A DNA stretch of 64,000 nt from Cheiracanthium punctorium (GCA_038373885.1 JAWZYV010019464.1:248001-312000); one strand, 5' to 3'; positions 59,001-60,276 are shown, counted from the stretch's first letter. The notes: generated by a model from the sequence alone, not told the origin. Translations and numbers: made by a program.

Positions 59001-60276
59001 TATGCGTCTTTTTTATGCCTATGTCAATTTTAAACTCTCATAAACAGGCTATTTTTTTACAGATGATCGATACAGAGTTGTTCTGCAAACGGCTGGAAAG
59101 AATGATTCCGATTACATCAACGCAAGCTATATCGATGTGAGTAATCAATACACCTTTTTGTTATCTGATGTTATATTAAACTGGTGGACTAAAAATGTTC
59201 CTATGGGTTTTCCAACATTTTCCATTAAAAAGTTTTCCTGTTCTTTCTGGAAAATATTCTAGTAATATAATTAAAGGGTTATTAAGGAAATTTCAAACGT
59301 CAAAATGTTTACAGAATAGAAATATCGTCACTTAAATTTGAGTTTTAATGTTTTTTAAAAGTGCCATTTCATAACAATTTATATACATTGTTTGATCCGT
59401 AAAAAAATCAAAATATTAAAAAATATACATGTTTTCACATGTTATGAAAATTTTCGACTATTTTTGTAATATAATGCGCATCAGCAAGCAATTTTTGAGC
59501 AATATGTTCTGTAGAGTCTCGATATTTCGAGGTAGACGGGACCGGGCTTGCCTCGAACTATCGGAAACTCGAAATCATAAATTTAATTAGCAAATAAATA
59601 GCAATTTTTGTTATTTGAGATCATGTTTAAATGAAAAATGTGCTTACATATTATTGCATTACTGATGATTAGAACAGTTTAGTTATATAAAATAAATAAA
59701 AGCTTATGTAAAATGTTATCTTTTAACGCCAGCATTTTGAGTGTTTTTTCTGTAGTTTAGTTGTAATCTTTAAATAATAGTCAATTGTTTGTTGTATTAA
59801 GACGTTGGCCCATTTGCATGCAGCACTATCGTGCCATCGCCAAACCAGCATATCAACACTACATAGAAATGTCCGTGTTGGGCATCTGTAGGAAGAATGC
59901 CCCCTATTTTCTTTGGGAAGGGGATTTCTGATGCTTCCGAGCGCGCCAAGTATTTGAATTTTGTGGCGCGACAAAATTCTTTCGCTTCTTTTGTAAATGT
60001 TGGTCATTATTTGAGAACTAAACTGATTTTTTCACTAACTCAGATTCACGAGAAACTCGAACAATCGAGACTCTACTGTGTATATAATAATAATAATGAT
60101 GATAATAATAATAATAATAATAAACATTCCAAAAGTAGTCAGGCACCTTTGAAAAATTCGAAAATTCTCTTCAATTTTCGTGTAGTTCTCAAAGTGCATC
60201 TTTTATGTTTCTGAAAAAAACTTTGTGCTTTATTTACAGGGTTACAGAAGATCTCGAGAATACATCATTACTCAAG
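1279..60276 (+). CDS. Receptor-type protein tyrosine phosphatase, partial gene (23 exons)
   Basis: Type I membrane phosphatase that would remove phosphate from tyrosines in the cytoplasm in response to ectodomain contacts. The 23 exons give about 1,064 residues: Ig, FN3 x6, a membrane-proximal FN3-like module, transmembrane helix, RRRKKK stop-transfer, Ser-rich juxtamembrane, and the start of phosphatase domain 1. Every intron is GT-AG and every phase matches across the junction. Many NxS/T sequons in the ectodomain fit an extracellular glycoprotein. The Ig+FN3 layout suggests an arthropod neuronal RPTP (Ptp69D-like is my best guess); LAR, Ptp99A or a lineage-specific paralogue are not excluded. 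The 5' end and the catalytic HCSxGxGR region are outside the window, so activity cannot be judged. Confidence 0.93.
1520..2110. repeat. Dispersed repeat segments related to 19.95-20.31 kb
   Basis: Two segments (about 1526-1610 and 1950-2105) resemble parts of the repeat at 19.95-20.31 kb. They share, for example, a block near GAACACATTTTACGTACC and, in inverted orientation, a block around GCCAAGCAGTG. I cannot define the ends or class. Confidence 0.35.
2339..2372 (+). repeat. (TG)n microsatellite
   Basis: TG dinucleotide run with GC interruptions directly after a poly-T tract, in intron 1. The short reading frames across it on both strands are artefacts. Confidence 0.9.
3246..3412 (+). CDS. 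RPTP exon 2: second half of Ig-like domain
   Basis: Acceptor TTCTTCAG, donor TAG|GTGAGT; starts in phase 2 and ends in phase 1. It encodes SGEDDDLKVVVRTLEQNQYQ, a strand reading AVIKVKPK, then DPGQLEFHCSARNPHG. The last is the Ig strand-F signature DxGxYxC with Phe in place of Tyr, and its Cys pairs with that of exon 1. The acidic EDDD loop is unusual for an Ig C-D region. Confidence 0.9.
3491..3690. mobile_element. Hairpin miniature element (MITE-like)
   Basis: About 60-bp arms (3491-3550 and 3632-3690) are inverted copies of one another, starting GGCCATCGTGATTCTTCTAC on the left and ending GTAGAAGATTCACGATGGCC on the right, with an internal GATGAGTCATC block in both. No coding content. The outer ends may extend further. 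Confidence 0.6.
3700..5076. other. Intron 2 remainder
   Basis: No recognisable gene. It holds short A+T-rich runs, a locally repeated phrase (CCCATTTCATGTTGAGCTCA near 4478 and 4505) and a poly-T tract near 4986-5006. It ends in the exon 3 acceptor CGTTGCAG. Confidence 0.5.
5077..5204 (+). CDS. RPTP exon 3: FN3-1, first half
   Basis: Phase 1 in, phase 0 out (ATG|GTAAGG). It encodes EPPKLTTPPWLLSKTNLSLT, then VGWKDWEFGKDIGG and TDRIEYM. This is an FN3 A-B-C region: PP start, then the buried Trp of strand B in LTVGW. NLS is a potential N-glycosylation site. The reading joins exon 4 without a split codon. Confidence 0.9.
7333..7507 (+). mobile_element. Non-autonomous hAT MITE, family 'GGGGCGTAGCC', copy 1
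   Basis: TIRs CAGGGGCGTAGCCA...GGCTACGCCCCTG are flanked by a perfect 8-bp direct duplication ATTATACT (7325-7332 and 7508-7515), the hallmark of hAT insertion. 175 bp, G-run near each end, no coding capacity. Other copies are at 19058, 21115 and 61021. Confidence 0.93.
8444..8738. mobile_element. Palindromic 295-bp hairpin element
   Basis: Terminal arms 8444-8500 and 8681-8738 are inverted copies beginning CTGTACGATAGCTCTGTTAA, about 57 bp each, around a loop of about 180 bp. It sits at the inner edge of the right arm of the 5977-8882 structure, so it either inserted there or is a subterminal part of that element. Short minus-strand reading frames inside look spurious. Confidence 0.75.
9039..9749 (-). 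mobile_element. hAT transposon, internally deleted
   Basis: TIRs CAGGGATGGGCAAACT...GTTTGCCCATCCCTG with a perfect 8-bp TSD TATTAGAC (9031-9038 and 9750-9757). The subterminal GCGGGCC motifs are typical of this hAT group. 711 bp; most of the transposase is missing, leaving the C-terminal piece listed separately. Confidence 0.95.
9155..9595 (-). pseudogene. hAT transposase C-terminal fragment (GTF2IRD2/EPM2AIP1-like)
   Basis: Minus-strand reading frame of about 146 codons. Its end matches the hAT dimerisation region: CEQVFSTMNLRENSFTSRQT, then DEHLASFLRISTSHFEP, comparable to the CEQLFSxMK...SRLTDEHL...LRI pattern of transposases related to GTF2IRD2/EPM2AIP1. The N-terminal zinc finger and most of the catalytic core are absent, so it is non-functional. 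It lies inside the TSD-flanked hAT element 9039-9749. Confidence 0.88.
9962..10302. mobile_element. Tigger/pogo-like MITE next to exon 4
   Basis: Inverted ends of the CAGTRYACTNNNNCTTGATAATCCG type: left from 9962, right end GGATTATCAAGAGTGTACTG to 10302. TA dinucleotides flank both sides (9960-9961 and 10303-10304). The TIR resembles Tigger (CAGT...ATTATCCG). Its right end is only 31 bp before exon 4, so the polypyrimidine tract and branch site of that acceptor are squeezed into the gap or supplied by the element. Confidence 0.8.
10334..10520 (+). CDS. RPTP exon 4: FN3-1, second half
   Basis: Phase 0 in (TTCCACAG), phase 1 out (GGAG|GTAAAT). It encodes VKYRQAEESTWERVDGWSTE, then INDLTPNTQYEVAVKCRR, the FN3 E-F signature LxPxTxYxVxV, and ends near LFVKTECG. 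G+C content is clearly higher than in the flanking introns. Confidence 0.93.
10521..11406. other. Intron 4
   Basis: No gene or delimitable element. It has poly-T runs, a GATT tetranucleotide run near 10638-10656 and short inverted A+T-rich tracts near 11140-11270 (TAATTATAAATTC repeated in both orientations). Confidence 0.5.
11407..11483 (+). CDS. RPTP exon 5: FN3-2, first part
   Basis: Phase 1 in (TCAAACAG), phase 0 out (AAG|GTAAGT). It encodes VPTMDGLAREVLPAFISENS then VTLTWK, an FN3 start ending at the strand-B/C Trp. At 77 bp it is one of the shortest FN3 exons, but phases and domain alignment fit exon 6. Confidence 0.87.
12671..13381. mobile_element. Probable hAT element remnant
   Basis: Left end CAGTAGCGGATACAG and right end CTGAATCTGCCATTG are inverted relatives of a hAT-type TIR (CARTGGCRGATTCAG), with a G-run inside the right end. 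The flanks do not give a convincing 8-bp TSD, so one border is decayed or misplaced. Confidence 0.45.
13783..13961 (+). mobile_element. Non-autonomous hAT MITE, 'CAGTGGCAGATT' type
   Basis: 179-bp element with CAGTGGCAGATT at the left, AATCCGCCCTTG at the right, subterminal G/C runs, and a perfect 8-bp TSD TACGGCTA (13775-13782 and 13962-13969). No coding capacity. Confidence 0.9.
14308..14519. mobile_element. Hairpin MITE in intron 5
   Basis: Arms 14308-14395 and 14431-14519 are inverted copies (shared AAGTTTACTTTAAYGGCCAG and CTTCTTCAGTGRCAAACACC) with a loop of about 35 bp. It could fold into a stem of almost 90 bp. It ends about 130 bp before exon 6. Confidence 0.8.
14648..14876 (+). CDS. 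RPTP exon 6: FN3-2, second part
   Basis: Phase 0 in (TTTTCCAG), phase 1 out (ACAA|GTAAAA). It encodes KPYEGPLRCTLEGYYLTNHP, then LEDLTPNTAYVIRLYAVTAV, matching the FN3 LxPxTxYxIxLxA motif, and LRTSET at the end. Joined to exon 5 it gives a full FN3 domain of about 100 residues. Confidence 0.93.
15276..16050. mobile_element. hAT remnant with 'CAGGGGTTCCCA' left end
   Basis: The left end CAGGGGTTCCCACCCTTTTT is a common hAT TIR. Both ends contain repeats of TAGACCCCC/CATAGACCC on the same strand. The right terminus is degraded after AGACCCCCAAGGGATCC, and no TSD is recognisable. Confidence 0.6.
16300..16502 (+). CDS. RPTP exon 7: FN3-3, first half
   Basis: Phase 1 in (CCTTTTCAG), phase 0 out (GAG|GTATAA). 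It encodes IPDPVTFLECKAVEEPAGLL, then LVSWEAPSDVNGAIKGYIVN, the classic FN3 VxWxxPxxxNGxIxxYxV pattern, followed by an acidic loop (LLSDEDTG). NYT is a possible glycosylation site. Confidence 0.94.
16503..17660. other. Intron 7, proximal part
   Basis: No gene seen. At 17288 there is a CAGTAGAACTCCGTTATAAA-like stretch resembling a Tigger/pogo-type end, but I found no partner. Short frames on both strands have no recognisable motifs. Confidence 0.4.
17664..17984. mobile_element. Hairpin MITE with tandemly duplicated right arm
   Basis: The left arm (17664-17765) pairs with the right arm (about 17773-17879) through motifs such as TTTGATGCAGCATTTCACC and GGTGAAAGGTTGCATCAAA. The right arm is repeated once more (about 17880-17984), giving a 107-bp tandem unit that differs at only a few positions. 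Confidence 0.82.
18243..18354 (+). CDS. RPTP exon 8: FN3-3, second half
   Basis: Phase 0 in (TTCTACAG), phase 1 out (CAG|GTAACT). It encodes ITLSNLHPYSVYNVSVQART then SAGEGEAVSVSA, the LxPxxxYxVxVxAxTxAGEG strand F-G signature of FN3. NVS is a potential N-glycosylation site. Confidence 0.94.
18355..18936. other. Intron 8, proximal part
   Basis: No gene. There is a small inverted A+T stretch near 18420-18455, and a patch near 18600-18680 (GCAGGCGTATTTACGCTCAC) that resembles part of the SINE-like repeat at 30.7 kb. Confidence 0.4.
18937..19013 (+). repeat. (TA)n(TG)n microsatellite
   Basis: About 26 TA units followed by about 12 TG units in intron 8. Confidence 0.95.
19058..19224 (+). mobile_element. 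hAT MITE, family 'GGGGCGTAGCC', copy 2
   Basis: TIRs CAGAGGCGTAGCCA...GGCTACGCCCCTG, 167 bp. It is inserted in a TA microsatellite, so the expected 8-bp TSD is a TA run on both sides. It is almost identical, in inverted orientation, to copy 3 at 21115-21285 across exon 9. Confidence 0.92.
19225..19305 (+). repeat. (TA)n microsatellite
   Basis: TA run with an AAATTA interruption, ending about 24 bp before exon 9. With the TA tracts at 18937 and 19032 it was probably one locus that the MITE split. Confidence 0.9.
19330..19548 (+). CDS. RPTP exon 9: FN3-4, first part
   Basis: Phase 1 in (TTTATTCAG), phase 1 out (GAAG|GTACGT). 219 bp, so removal would keep frame. It encodes EPDEPPLNIRVISSTSTSLE, then YRWDPVPCEHANGIISHYVY, an FN3 B-C region with a Trp, then LKLRKRSLDVPFPNASLHVV. 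This is the only FN3 domain whose internal intron is not phase 0. The basic KLRKRSLD stretch resembles a dibasic processing motif, but this is speculative. Confidence 0.92.
19565..19930 (+). repeat. TTGTTTGTATTGTTTCTG minisatellite
   Basis: Tandem array of TTGTATTGTTTGTTTCTGTTG-like units with variable linkers. It lacks stop codons in all three forward frames, giving spurious hydrophobic Leu/Val/Cys/Phe frames. It starts 16 bp after the exon 9 donor. Confidence 0.9.
19945..20315. repeat. Dispersed repeat related to 1.5-2.1 kb
   Basis: G+C-rich patch compared with its surroundings, sharing blocks with the 1.5-2.1 kb region (around CACAAACAGATTTTACGTG, and GCTTGGCTTTGGCTGTTCT inverted). Class undetermined. 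Confidence 0.4.
20457..20707 (+). repeat. 132-bp tandem duplication
   Basis: The block beginning GGTCAGTAAAAATCCTTGTA at 20457 recurs at 20589 almost without change, up to ATGGTTGTAAAGC. Two copies only, so it looks recent. Confidence 0.9.
21115..21285 (-). mobile_element. hAT MITE, family 'GGGGCGTAGCC', copy 3 (inverted)
   Basis: CAGGGGCCTAGCCAG at the left, GGCTACGCCTCTG at the right, 171 bp, perfect TSD CTGAACCA (21107-21114 and 21286-21293). Its reverse complement matches copy 2 nearly base for base. Confidence 0.95.
21606..21728 (+). CDS. RPTP exon 10: FN3-4, second part
   Basis: Phase 1 in (CTTTTCAG), phase 1 out (GACA|GTAAGT). It encodes GLQVEIKNLQPYTEYGFMVS then GVNRAGIGVFSE, the FN3 LxPxTxYxFxVxAxNxxGxGxxS signature. 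At 123 bp it is also a whole number of codons. Confidence 0.94.
21729..22195. other. Intron 10
   Basis: 467-bp intron with nothing beyond ordinary A+T-rich sequence and the acceptor CATTCCAG. Confidence 0.6.
22196..22434 (+). CDS. RPTP exon 11: FN3-5, first half
   Basis: Phase 1 in, phase 0 out (AAA|GTACGT). It encodes IPGKPQYLVVNTVSAHEIGL, then CWSEPEVSNGQIRQYHIQLW (FN3 strand B-C with Trp and NGxIxxY), then VVENLTPATDFFIK. NVT and NLT are possible glycosylation sites. High G+C for this window. Confidence 0.94.
22773..24394 (-). mobile_element. Non-autonomous Helitron with internal tandem array
   Basis: On the minus strand the element starts TCTATATAAATAAAATT after an A and ends in a hairpin (CCCGTCGAGGACGGG) followed by CTAG and a T. 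This is the Helitron signature: 5' TC, 3' hairpin plus CTRR, insertion between A and T. The interior is a tandem array of about eight units of roughly 156 bp; there is no Rep/helicase. Confidence 0.88.
23065..24235. repeat. About 156-bp minisatellite inside the Helitron
   Basis: About eight units, each with a GTTGAGTGACCACC-like block, CACCCAATTTCATATCATTC, and TTTTCGCAAAATC. Later units are more alike than the first ones, as expected for recent array expansion. Confidence 0.9.
24395..26131. repeat. Intron 11 spacer with SINE-like fragment
   Basis: No gene. A patch at about 25405-25490 (ACTCCAGACCGTTAGACCGG) matches the SINE-like repeat near 30.8 kb. The rest is A+T-rich sequence. Confidence 0.5.
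26737..26862 (+). repeat. Fragment D of the 'CTTTCCGAACAT' repeat family
   Basis: Matches the start of the repeat copies at 31.3, 49.5 and 61.4 kb (CTTTCCGAACATGTACCAT, GGAAAGTATTGTAATCATG), then stops at AGAGATGT. It lies between the two 3'-like Helitron ends. Confidence 0.8.
28638..29372 (-). pseudogene. Helitron N-terminal (DUF6570-like) protein fragment, frameshifted
   Basis: A reading frame of about 244 codons shows the hallmark of Helitron replicase N-termini: CYCCDRLWFKKS, FCKTCYDCLIK (paired Cys, zinc-binding type), then GFEFPEIPDCLKYLTPLEE. After TPLEE the family continuation (LVSPR...MQI) is in another frame, so a frameshift breaks the gene. A stop follows after KGSVKKPL. The Rep and helicase domains are missing. 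The upstream part (GRAGRPRQLS, basic RRQDRKRLRL) looks nuclear or DNA-binding. Confidence 0.85.
30553..30622 (+). CDS. RPTP exon 12: FN3-5, second half
   Basis: Phase 0 in (CTTTTCAG), phase 1 out (GGAG|GTAATT). It encodes IRAGTKAGWGEFCDPVSGRT then LDG, the strand F-G end of FN3 (VRAxTxAGxGxxS). At 70 bp it is easy to miss, but it completes exon 11 across an 8.1-kb intron with matching phase. Confidence 0.9.
30670..30910 (-). repeat. tRNA-derived SINE-like repeat (second family)
   Basis: On the minus strand a B-box-like GGGTTCGGGTCCCATCGC is followed by GGTCTGGAGTTTTGGTAGG. A related fragment is at about 25.4 kb. I could not find clear TSDs, so the limits are approximate. Confidence 0.55.
31303..31973 (+). 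mobile_element. Unclassified repeat 'CTTTCCGAACAT', copy A
   Basis: Begins TTTTTACTTTCCGAACATG and ends TGTTCGGAAAGTCGAGTGGA, so 12-13 bp at the ends form inverted repeats, followed by a GGAGTCACTCC palindrome. The interior holds a TATG/TG microsatellite and between two and three units of about 175 bp (TTCGATTGAGCTCAAATT... GCGTTTAAACGGT). No protein. Copies B (49458) and C (61427) match closely. Confidence 0.85.
32288..33286. mobile_element. TIR element 'CAGGGCCC...GCCCTG' enclosing a hAT element
   Basis: Left CAGGGCCCGATGATC with TTGGGCCCTGGGCAA; right TGGGCCCAGGGCAA...GGTTGCCCTG. An 11-bp direct repeat GACTCCCGCAG lies just outside or at the ends (32280-32290 and 33304-33314). The element at 32390-32820 is nested inside. 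Class unclear (hAT-like end motif, atypical duplication). Confidence 0.5.
32390..32820. mobile_element. Non-autonomous hAT element 'GGCGCACCCA'
   Basis: Left CATAGGCGCACCCACGG, right CTGGGTGCGCCACTG, with an exact 8-bp TSD TTTGGACA (32382-32389 and 32821-32828). Subterminal AGCCCCCCCTAAA is present in both arms. 431 bp, no coding. Confidence 0.93.
33321..34252. repeat. Long fold-back repeat, arms about 345 bp
   Basis: Left arm 33321-33665 and right arm 33911-34252 are inverted copies along their whole length. They share CTTTCGSTAGCGAATG, TGACGTCACAATCCGAGAAA, the GACACGTTTGGATG region and GATGTCTCCGGAG. The loop is about 245 bp and contains a third, partial direct copy (GGGGCTCTAGCACCATGGTA at 33673). 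No transposase found. Confidence 0.9.
34607..34960 (-). pseudogene. Mariner transposase N-terminal remnant
   Basis: The minus strand reads YDIQGAERSGRPTDVDEGHL, LRELVEED, then ELAKELDMNAMPISHVMHH and WVPHELTHAHLAENF. WVPHEL and the ERSGRP...DE...L pattern are diagnostic of mariner-family (Tc1/mariner) transposases, N-terminal HTH region. Stops and frame breaks, and the absence of the DD34D catalytic part, make it dead. Confidence 0.88.
35182..35795 (-). mobile_element. 5'-truncated Helitron fragment
   Basis: Same 3' end as the 22.8-kb Helitron (CTAG, GAAGTACCCGTTGTTGACGGG hairpin on the + strand) followed by about three of the same 156-bp units, then an abrupt stop with no TC end. Confidence 0.85.
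35796..36141. other. Intron 12 end
   Basis: A+T-rich, no element identified; ends with the exon 13 acceptor CTCTTGCAG. Confidence 0.5.
36142..36248 (+). CDS. RPTP exon 13: FN3-6, first half
   Basis: Phase 1 in, phase 0 out (AAA|GTAAGA). It encodes VPGEPAEVSVLDNGLRSLNV then TWQEPSKKNGAVLAYK: the FN3 VxWxxPxxxNGxIxxYx pattern with Trp in strand B. NVT is a possible glycosylation site. Confidence 0.95.
36525..36680 (+). repeat. Short imperfect direct repeat
   Basis: The phrase GACAGTGGTTTCCRAAACAG followed by AAAGCCATCTGG occurs near 36537 and again near 36645. Confidence 0.7.
36737..37095 (+). pseudogene. Endonuclease (EEP-type) remnant of a retroelement or Helitron
   Basis: The reading KTVSVGDFNIEFNSDQGSDF contains the GDFNI core of endonuclease/exonuclease/phosphatase domains, and SYHCPLYG resembles the C-terminal SxHxP motif. 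An upstream part in the same frame (IKGVQMVFAYIQDKVRFAD) is separated by a stop. Such domains occur in LINEs and in some Helitrons; which one is undecided. Confidence 0.65.
37539..38370. mobile_element. Tc1/mariner-type TIR element, TA-flanked
   Basis: Left CAGGGTGTTTCAGTACAGCG..., right ...GCTGTACTGAAAGACCCTG, with TA on both sides. Inverted arms exceed 40 bp (TTTACAAATTTTCAGGAGAG). It contains an inner inverted repeat (around ATAATCACTTTG 37682/37910) and another nested element at 37963-38301. No transposase. Confidence 0.8.
37963..38301. mobile_element. Nested inverted-repeat element
   Basis: Left GGGCGCGCGCGTTCGAGAAT, right ATTCTCGAACGGGCC; GCACCGG blocks are mirrored further in. CTTTG on both outer sides may be a 5-bp TSD. 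G+C-rich compared with its host element. Confidence 0.6.
38385..38613 (-). repeat. tRNA-derived SINE, copy 1
   Basis: On the minus strand: tRNA-like head with A-box-like TGGTGGGTAACGC and B-box GGGTTCGACTTCCGGC, body, then a poly-A tail (poly-T on +, 38384-38393). An exact 12-bp TSD GATTTCAATTCT flanks it (38373-38384 and 38614-38625), as in LINE-mediated retroposition. Confidence 0.9.
39084..39291 (+). CDS. RPTP exon 14: FN3-6, second half
   Basis: Phase 0 in (GACTTGCAG), phase 1 out (CTAG|GTGAGG). It encodes IRYRPVLTLDPVFNATPFTE, then LVDLHPSTEYEISVAAKTSA and GYGPQARV: the full FN3 LxPxTxYxIxVxAxTxxGxGxxS signature. G+C-rich. It completes exon 13 in frame. Confidence 0.95.
39318..40364. 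mobile_element. hAT element 'CAGTGGCG', 1 kb
   Basis: Left CAGTGGCGTTCCCCAGGG, right CCTGGGTACGCCACTG, TSD ATTACTGT / ATTACAGT (one mismatch). Subterminal ATGCACCCCCC / TGCATCCCCCC. Starts only 27 bp after exon 14. No transposase frame recognised. Confidence 0.88.
40365..41289. other. Intron 14, middle
   Basis: No gene. A Tigger-like CAGTAGAGCCTCCTAATACG stretch (40371) has no partner. A run of GATTT units near 40918-40945 after TAGACAATAAATTGTAA looks like the 3' tail of a degraded LINE. Confidence 0.4.
41290..42490 (+). repeat. Long dispersed repeat, + copy (unit A)
   Basis: About 1.2 kb that recurs in inverted orientation at 52.02-52.97 kb. Shared blocks include GAGTTTCGACTAAGGTG, ATAGCAGTTATAGTACACTT, GATATAATTCGTGGTGCTAA and AAGAACCAAGCAATGTG. 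Internal short duplications are present. No protein recognised. Confidence 0.85.
42614..44022. repeat. Very long fold-back repeat, arms about 585 bp
   Basis: Left arm 42614-43200 and right arm 43440-44022 are inverted copies along the full length. They share CTCACAGCTGATTTTTACGT, TCTCATGTGGACACCACATG, GGCAAGCTGGGTTCAATTTG and TAGTAAACAGTTTTAGAGTT. The loop is 239 bp and contains a third, more divergent copy of an arm segment (43261-43330). A related stretch is at 51836-51930. No transposase. Confidence 0.93.
44244..44335 (+). CDS. RPTP exon 15: membrane-proximal FN3-like module, start
   Basis: Phase 1 in (CATTTCAG). It encodes GDHVSPSLRTLDVKVTNETI then PIAFSTTGSTS; a stop follows directly if read on, so the donor must lie before it. 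TCA|GTATAG (phase 0) is the only good choice I see, and it is a weak site. NET is a possible glycosylation site. Confidence 0.72.
44336..45858. other. Intron 15
   Basis: No gene. A short local repeat (AGATAGTGTTGCATCGAAG, GCAACACTATC repeated between about 44748 and 44805) and a GGT/TGG run at 45228-45245. The acceptor region CTTTCACAGCAAG has two AG choices. Confidence 0.5.
45859..46116 (+). CDS. RPTP exon 16: membrane-proximal module, core
   Basis: It encodes YQVIVEDSRNREPIDESQLG, then LPYYIAAELDPRNVTKEGEQ, and FVVGDRKVWGGYKNVHLNPG followed by HEYKIRIRTLVF. YYIAAEL...FVVGD...YGGY.N..L.PG..Y.I.IR is the conserved juxtamembrane ectodomain pattern of RPTPs. The first AG (45854) would give a frame clash with a phase-0 exon 15; the AG four bases on (45858) keeps frame. 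Donor GAT|GTAAGT. Confidence 0.9.
46127..46505. mobile_element. TTAA-flanked MITE, 10 bp from the exon 16 donor
   Basis: Inverted ends: left GGCTACTATGCAGATAGATT, right ...AATCTATCTGAATAAGGGCC, with arms of about 75 bp (TTTAGTAGCTACTAAACC). TTAA on both sides (46123-46126 and 46506-46509), as for piggyBac-type insertion. It starts 10 bp into intron 16. Confidence 0.88.
46510..47401. other. Intron 16 remainder
   Basis: No gene or delimitable element; moderately G+C-rich between 46560 and 47000, A+T-rich after that. Confidence 0.45.
47402..47444 (+). CDS. RPTP exon 17: membrane-proximal linker
   Basis: 43-bp microexon-like segment. Acceptor TTTGCAG, donor CAG|GTAAAA, phase 0 in and 1 out. It encodes EIKTVLSDPEKETA, a short hydrophilic stretch leading to the membrane. 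Short, but phases on both sides fit and the reading completes the link between exons 16 and 18. Confidence 0.83.
47663..48922. mobile_element. TTAA-flanked element, 1.26 kb (piggyBac-like, non-autonomous)
   Basis: TIRs GGGGACAGCCTACTTTTAA... and ...TTAAAAGTAGGCTGTCCCC with TTAA on both sides (47659-47662 and 48923-48926). The interior is very A+T-rich with no transposase. Confidence 0.92.
49458..50157 (-). mobile_element. 'CTTTCCGAACAT' repeat, copy B (inverted)
   Basis: Starts GGAGTGACTCCACTCGACTT and ends CATGTTCGGAAAGTAAAAA: the reverse of copy A, with about two and a half internal units of roughly 170-180 bp and a CA microsatellite (49953-50029) where A has TG. Ends about 225 bp before the transmembrane exon. 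Confidence 0.9.
50382..50526 (+). CDS. RPTP exon 18: transmembrane segment
   Basis: Phase 1 in (TTTTTGTAG), phase 2 out (AGCAG|GTAATG). It encodes SFYVEINEKDDPKIAGFD, then the helix LLPFILILLGLLVFVIAVTF and LTSYAVCMS (about 26 uninterrupted hydrophobic residues, near 50438-50515). The next codon starts the basic RRRKKK stop-transfer, giving type I orientation with the N-terminus outside. Confidence 0.95.
50581..51423 (-). mobile_element. hAT element with ZBED5/FAM200-like fragment
   Basis: TIRs CAGTGGTTCCCAACG...GGTTGGGAACCACTG, subterminal GCGACCCC, and a perfect TSD CTCTAAAC (50573-50580 and 51424-51431). 843 bp, internally deleted. Starts 55 bp after the transmembrane exon. Confidence 0.95.
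50982..51212 (-). pseudogene. hAT transposase fragment (ZBED5/FAM200-like)
   Basis: About 76 codons: ISSHLEALESEIQRYFPEFD, then ALVRNPFHASL and DLPDEVQGEFL, matching the L..RYFP...VRNPF...LP...QEE(L/F) pattern of ZBED5/FAM200-type hAT transposases. Both ends of the protein are missing. Confidence 0.85.
51573..51797 (-). repeat. tRNA-derived SINE, copy 2
   Basis: Same family as 38385-38613: head with TGGTGGGTAAGC and B-box GGGTTCAACTCCCGGC on the minus strand, poly-A tail, exact 12-bp TSD TTTTGAATCCTT (51561-51572 and 51798-51809). Confidence 0.9.
51836..52970 (-). repeat. Long dispersed repeat, inverted copy (unit A plus fold-back piece)
   Basis: 52020-52970 is the reverse of 41290-42490 with many small gaps. 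51836-51930 (TGTGGACACCACATGACTTG) matches the fold-back arms at 42.7 and 43.9 kb, so the two units also occur together here. Confidence 0.8.
52971..53812. other. Intron 18, middle
   Basis: No gene. A Tigger-like CAGTGAACTCGCGACAACTC at 53474 has no partner that I can see. Confidence 0.4.
53813..54088. mobile_element. TTAA-flanked MITE 'CCCATTTGTGCC'
   Basis: TIRs CCCATTTGTGCCTGG...CTAGGCATAAATGGG with TTAA on both sides (53809-53812 and 54089-54092). 276 bp, no coding; piggyBac-like by duplication and end motif. Confidence 0.88.
54434..54970. repeat. Inverted repeat with about 80-bp arms
   Basis: AGACCTTCGTCATAGTATAA followed by AAGCTGAAACTTTCTCTGCGC at 54452 pairs with its inverted copy ending near 54950. 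The interior has no recognised gene. Confidence 0.7.
54972..55202. mobile_element. 'TAAGGTGACCA' MITE, copy 1
   Basis: Ends TAAGGTGACCATACTT and AATATGGTCACCTTA, with GGGGACAGTCCCC-like inner motifs. The same family as 57011-57217. TSD not clear. Confidence 0.75.
55215..55382 (+). repeat. 84-bp perfect tandem duplication
   Basis: Two identical 84-bp copies (55215-55298 and 55299-55382) beginning GAGTGAAATAGTCGAACAAG. The second ends 55 bp before exon 19. Confidence 0.93.
55438..55592 (+). CDS. RPTP exon 19: stop-transfer and juxtamembrane
   Basis: Phase 2 in (CGTTAATAG), phase 1 out (AAAC|GTAAGT). It encodes RRKKKSSSLSTNEFGRSESL then TFSVMYKGPDSEMVGGPIV and NDGYRTLPITEK. Basic residues anchor the helix, and the Ser/Thr-rich stretch may be phosphorylated. 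Confidence 0.92.
55997..56416. mobile_element. TTAA-flanked palindromic MITE, 420 bp
   Basis: Ends GGGAGACTGGTAGATTTGGA and AAAGGTATCTGTCTCCC, TTAA on both sides (55993-55996 and 56417-56420). Mirrored inner blocks (TTTTGATTCTGTTTTTGTG / CACAAAAACAGAATCAAAA) make almost the whole element a hairpin. Confidence 0.92.
56421..57003. other. Intron 19, middle
   Basis: A+T-rich, no gene or element ends recognised. Confidence 0.5.
57011..57217. mobile_element. 'TAAGGTGACCA' MITE, copy 2
   Basis: TAAGGTGACCAGATTTTG...GGACGTTTGTCACCTTA, flanked by GCCTAGG on both sides (57004-57010 and 57218-57224), a 7- to 8-bp TSD that fits hAT. Inner GGGACATGTCCC palindrome. Confidence 0.83.
57625..57743 (+). CDS. 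RPTP exon 20: juxtamembrane wedge region
   Basis: Acceptor CATTCTTAG (phase 1), donor CAG|GTCAGT (phase 0). It encodes PASLKHSRSDSKIARGIRIE then SLQEYLLNALATNQLTDEFQ. The helix-forming end (I..L..YL......L..EF) is where RPTPs carry the N-terminal helices before domain 1. A second AG (57646) would hit a stop with this phase. Confidence 0.87.
57935..58022 (+). CDS. RPTP exon 21: start of phosphatase domain 1
   Basis: Phase 0 in (TTTTTTAG), phase 1 out (CCTT|GTAAGT). It encodes KLVEGQISPWTIARKSMNVK then KNRYGNILP. KNRYxxILPYD is the first conserved PTP motif (M1 region), completed by exon 22. Confidence 0.95.
58023..59062. other. Intron 21
   Basis: Strongly A+T-rich; no element or gene seen. 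Confidence 0.55.
59063..59136 (+). CDS. RPTP exon 22: phosphatase domain 1, DYINASYI motif
   Basis: Phase 1 in (TTTTACAG), phase 0 out (GAT|GTGAGT). It encodes YDDRYRVVLQTAGKNDSDYI then NASYID, the second conserved PTP motif (DYINAxYI). In known structures the upstream KNRY segment helps form the substrate pTyr pocket. Confidence 0.96.
59508..60080. mobile_element. Tigger/pogo-like MITE in intron 22
   Basis: TIRs TGTAGAGTCTCGATATTTCG...CGAACAATCGAGACTCTACTG, with CTCGAA-rich arms. 570 bp; no transposase. An (ATA)n/(ATG)n microsatellite (60081-60125) adjoins the right end. Confidence 0.8.
60240..60276 (+). CDS. RPTP exon 23: phosphatase domain 1, continued
   Basis: 37 bp, phase 0 in (ATTTACAG), phase 1 out (CAAG|GTACGT). 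It encodes GYRRSREYIITQ, matching the PTP continuation YIxGYxxxxxYIATQGP; the GP should begin the next exon, which I did not find before 64000. Confidence 0.93.
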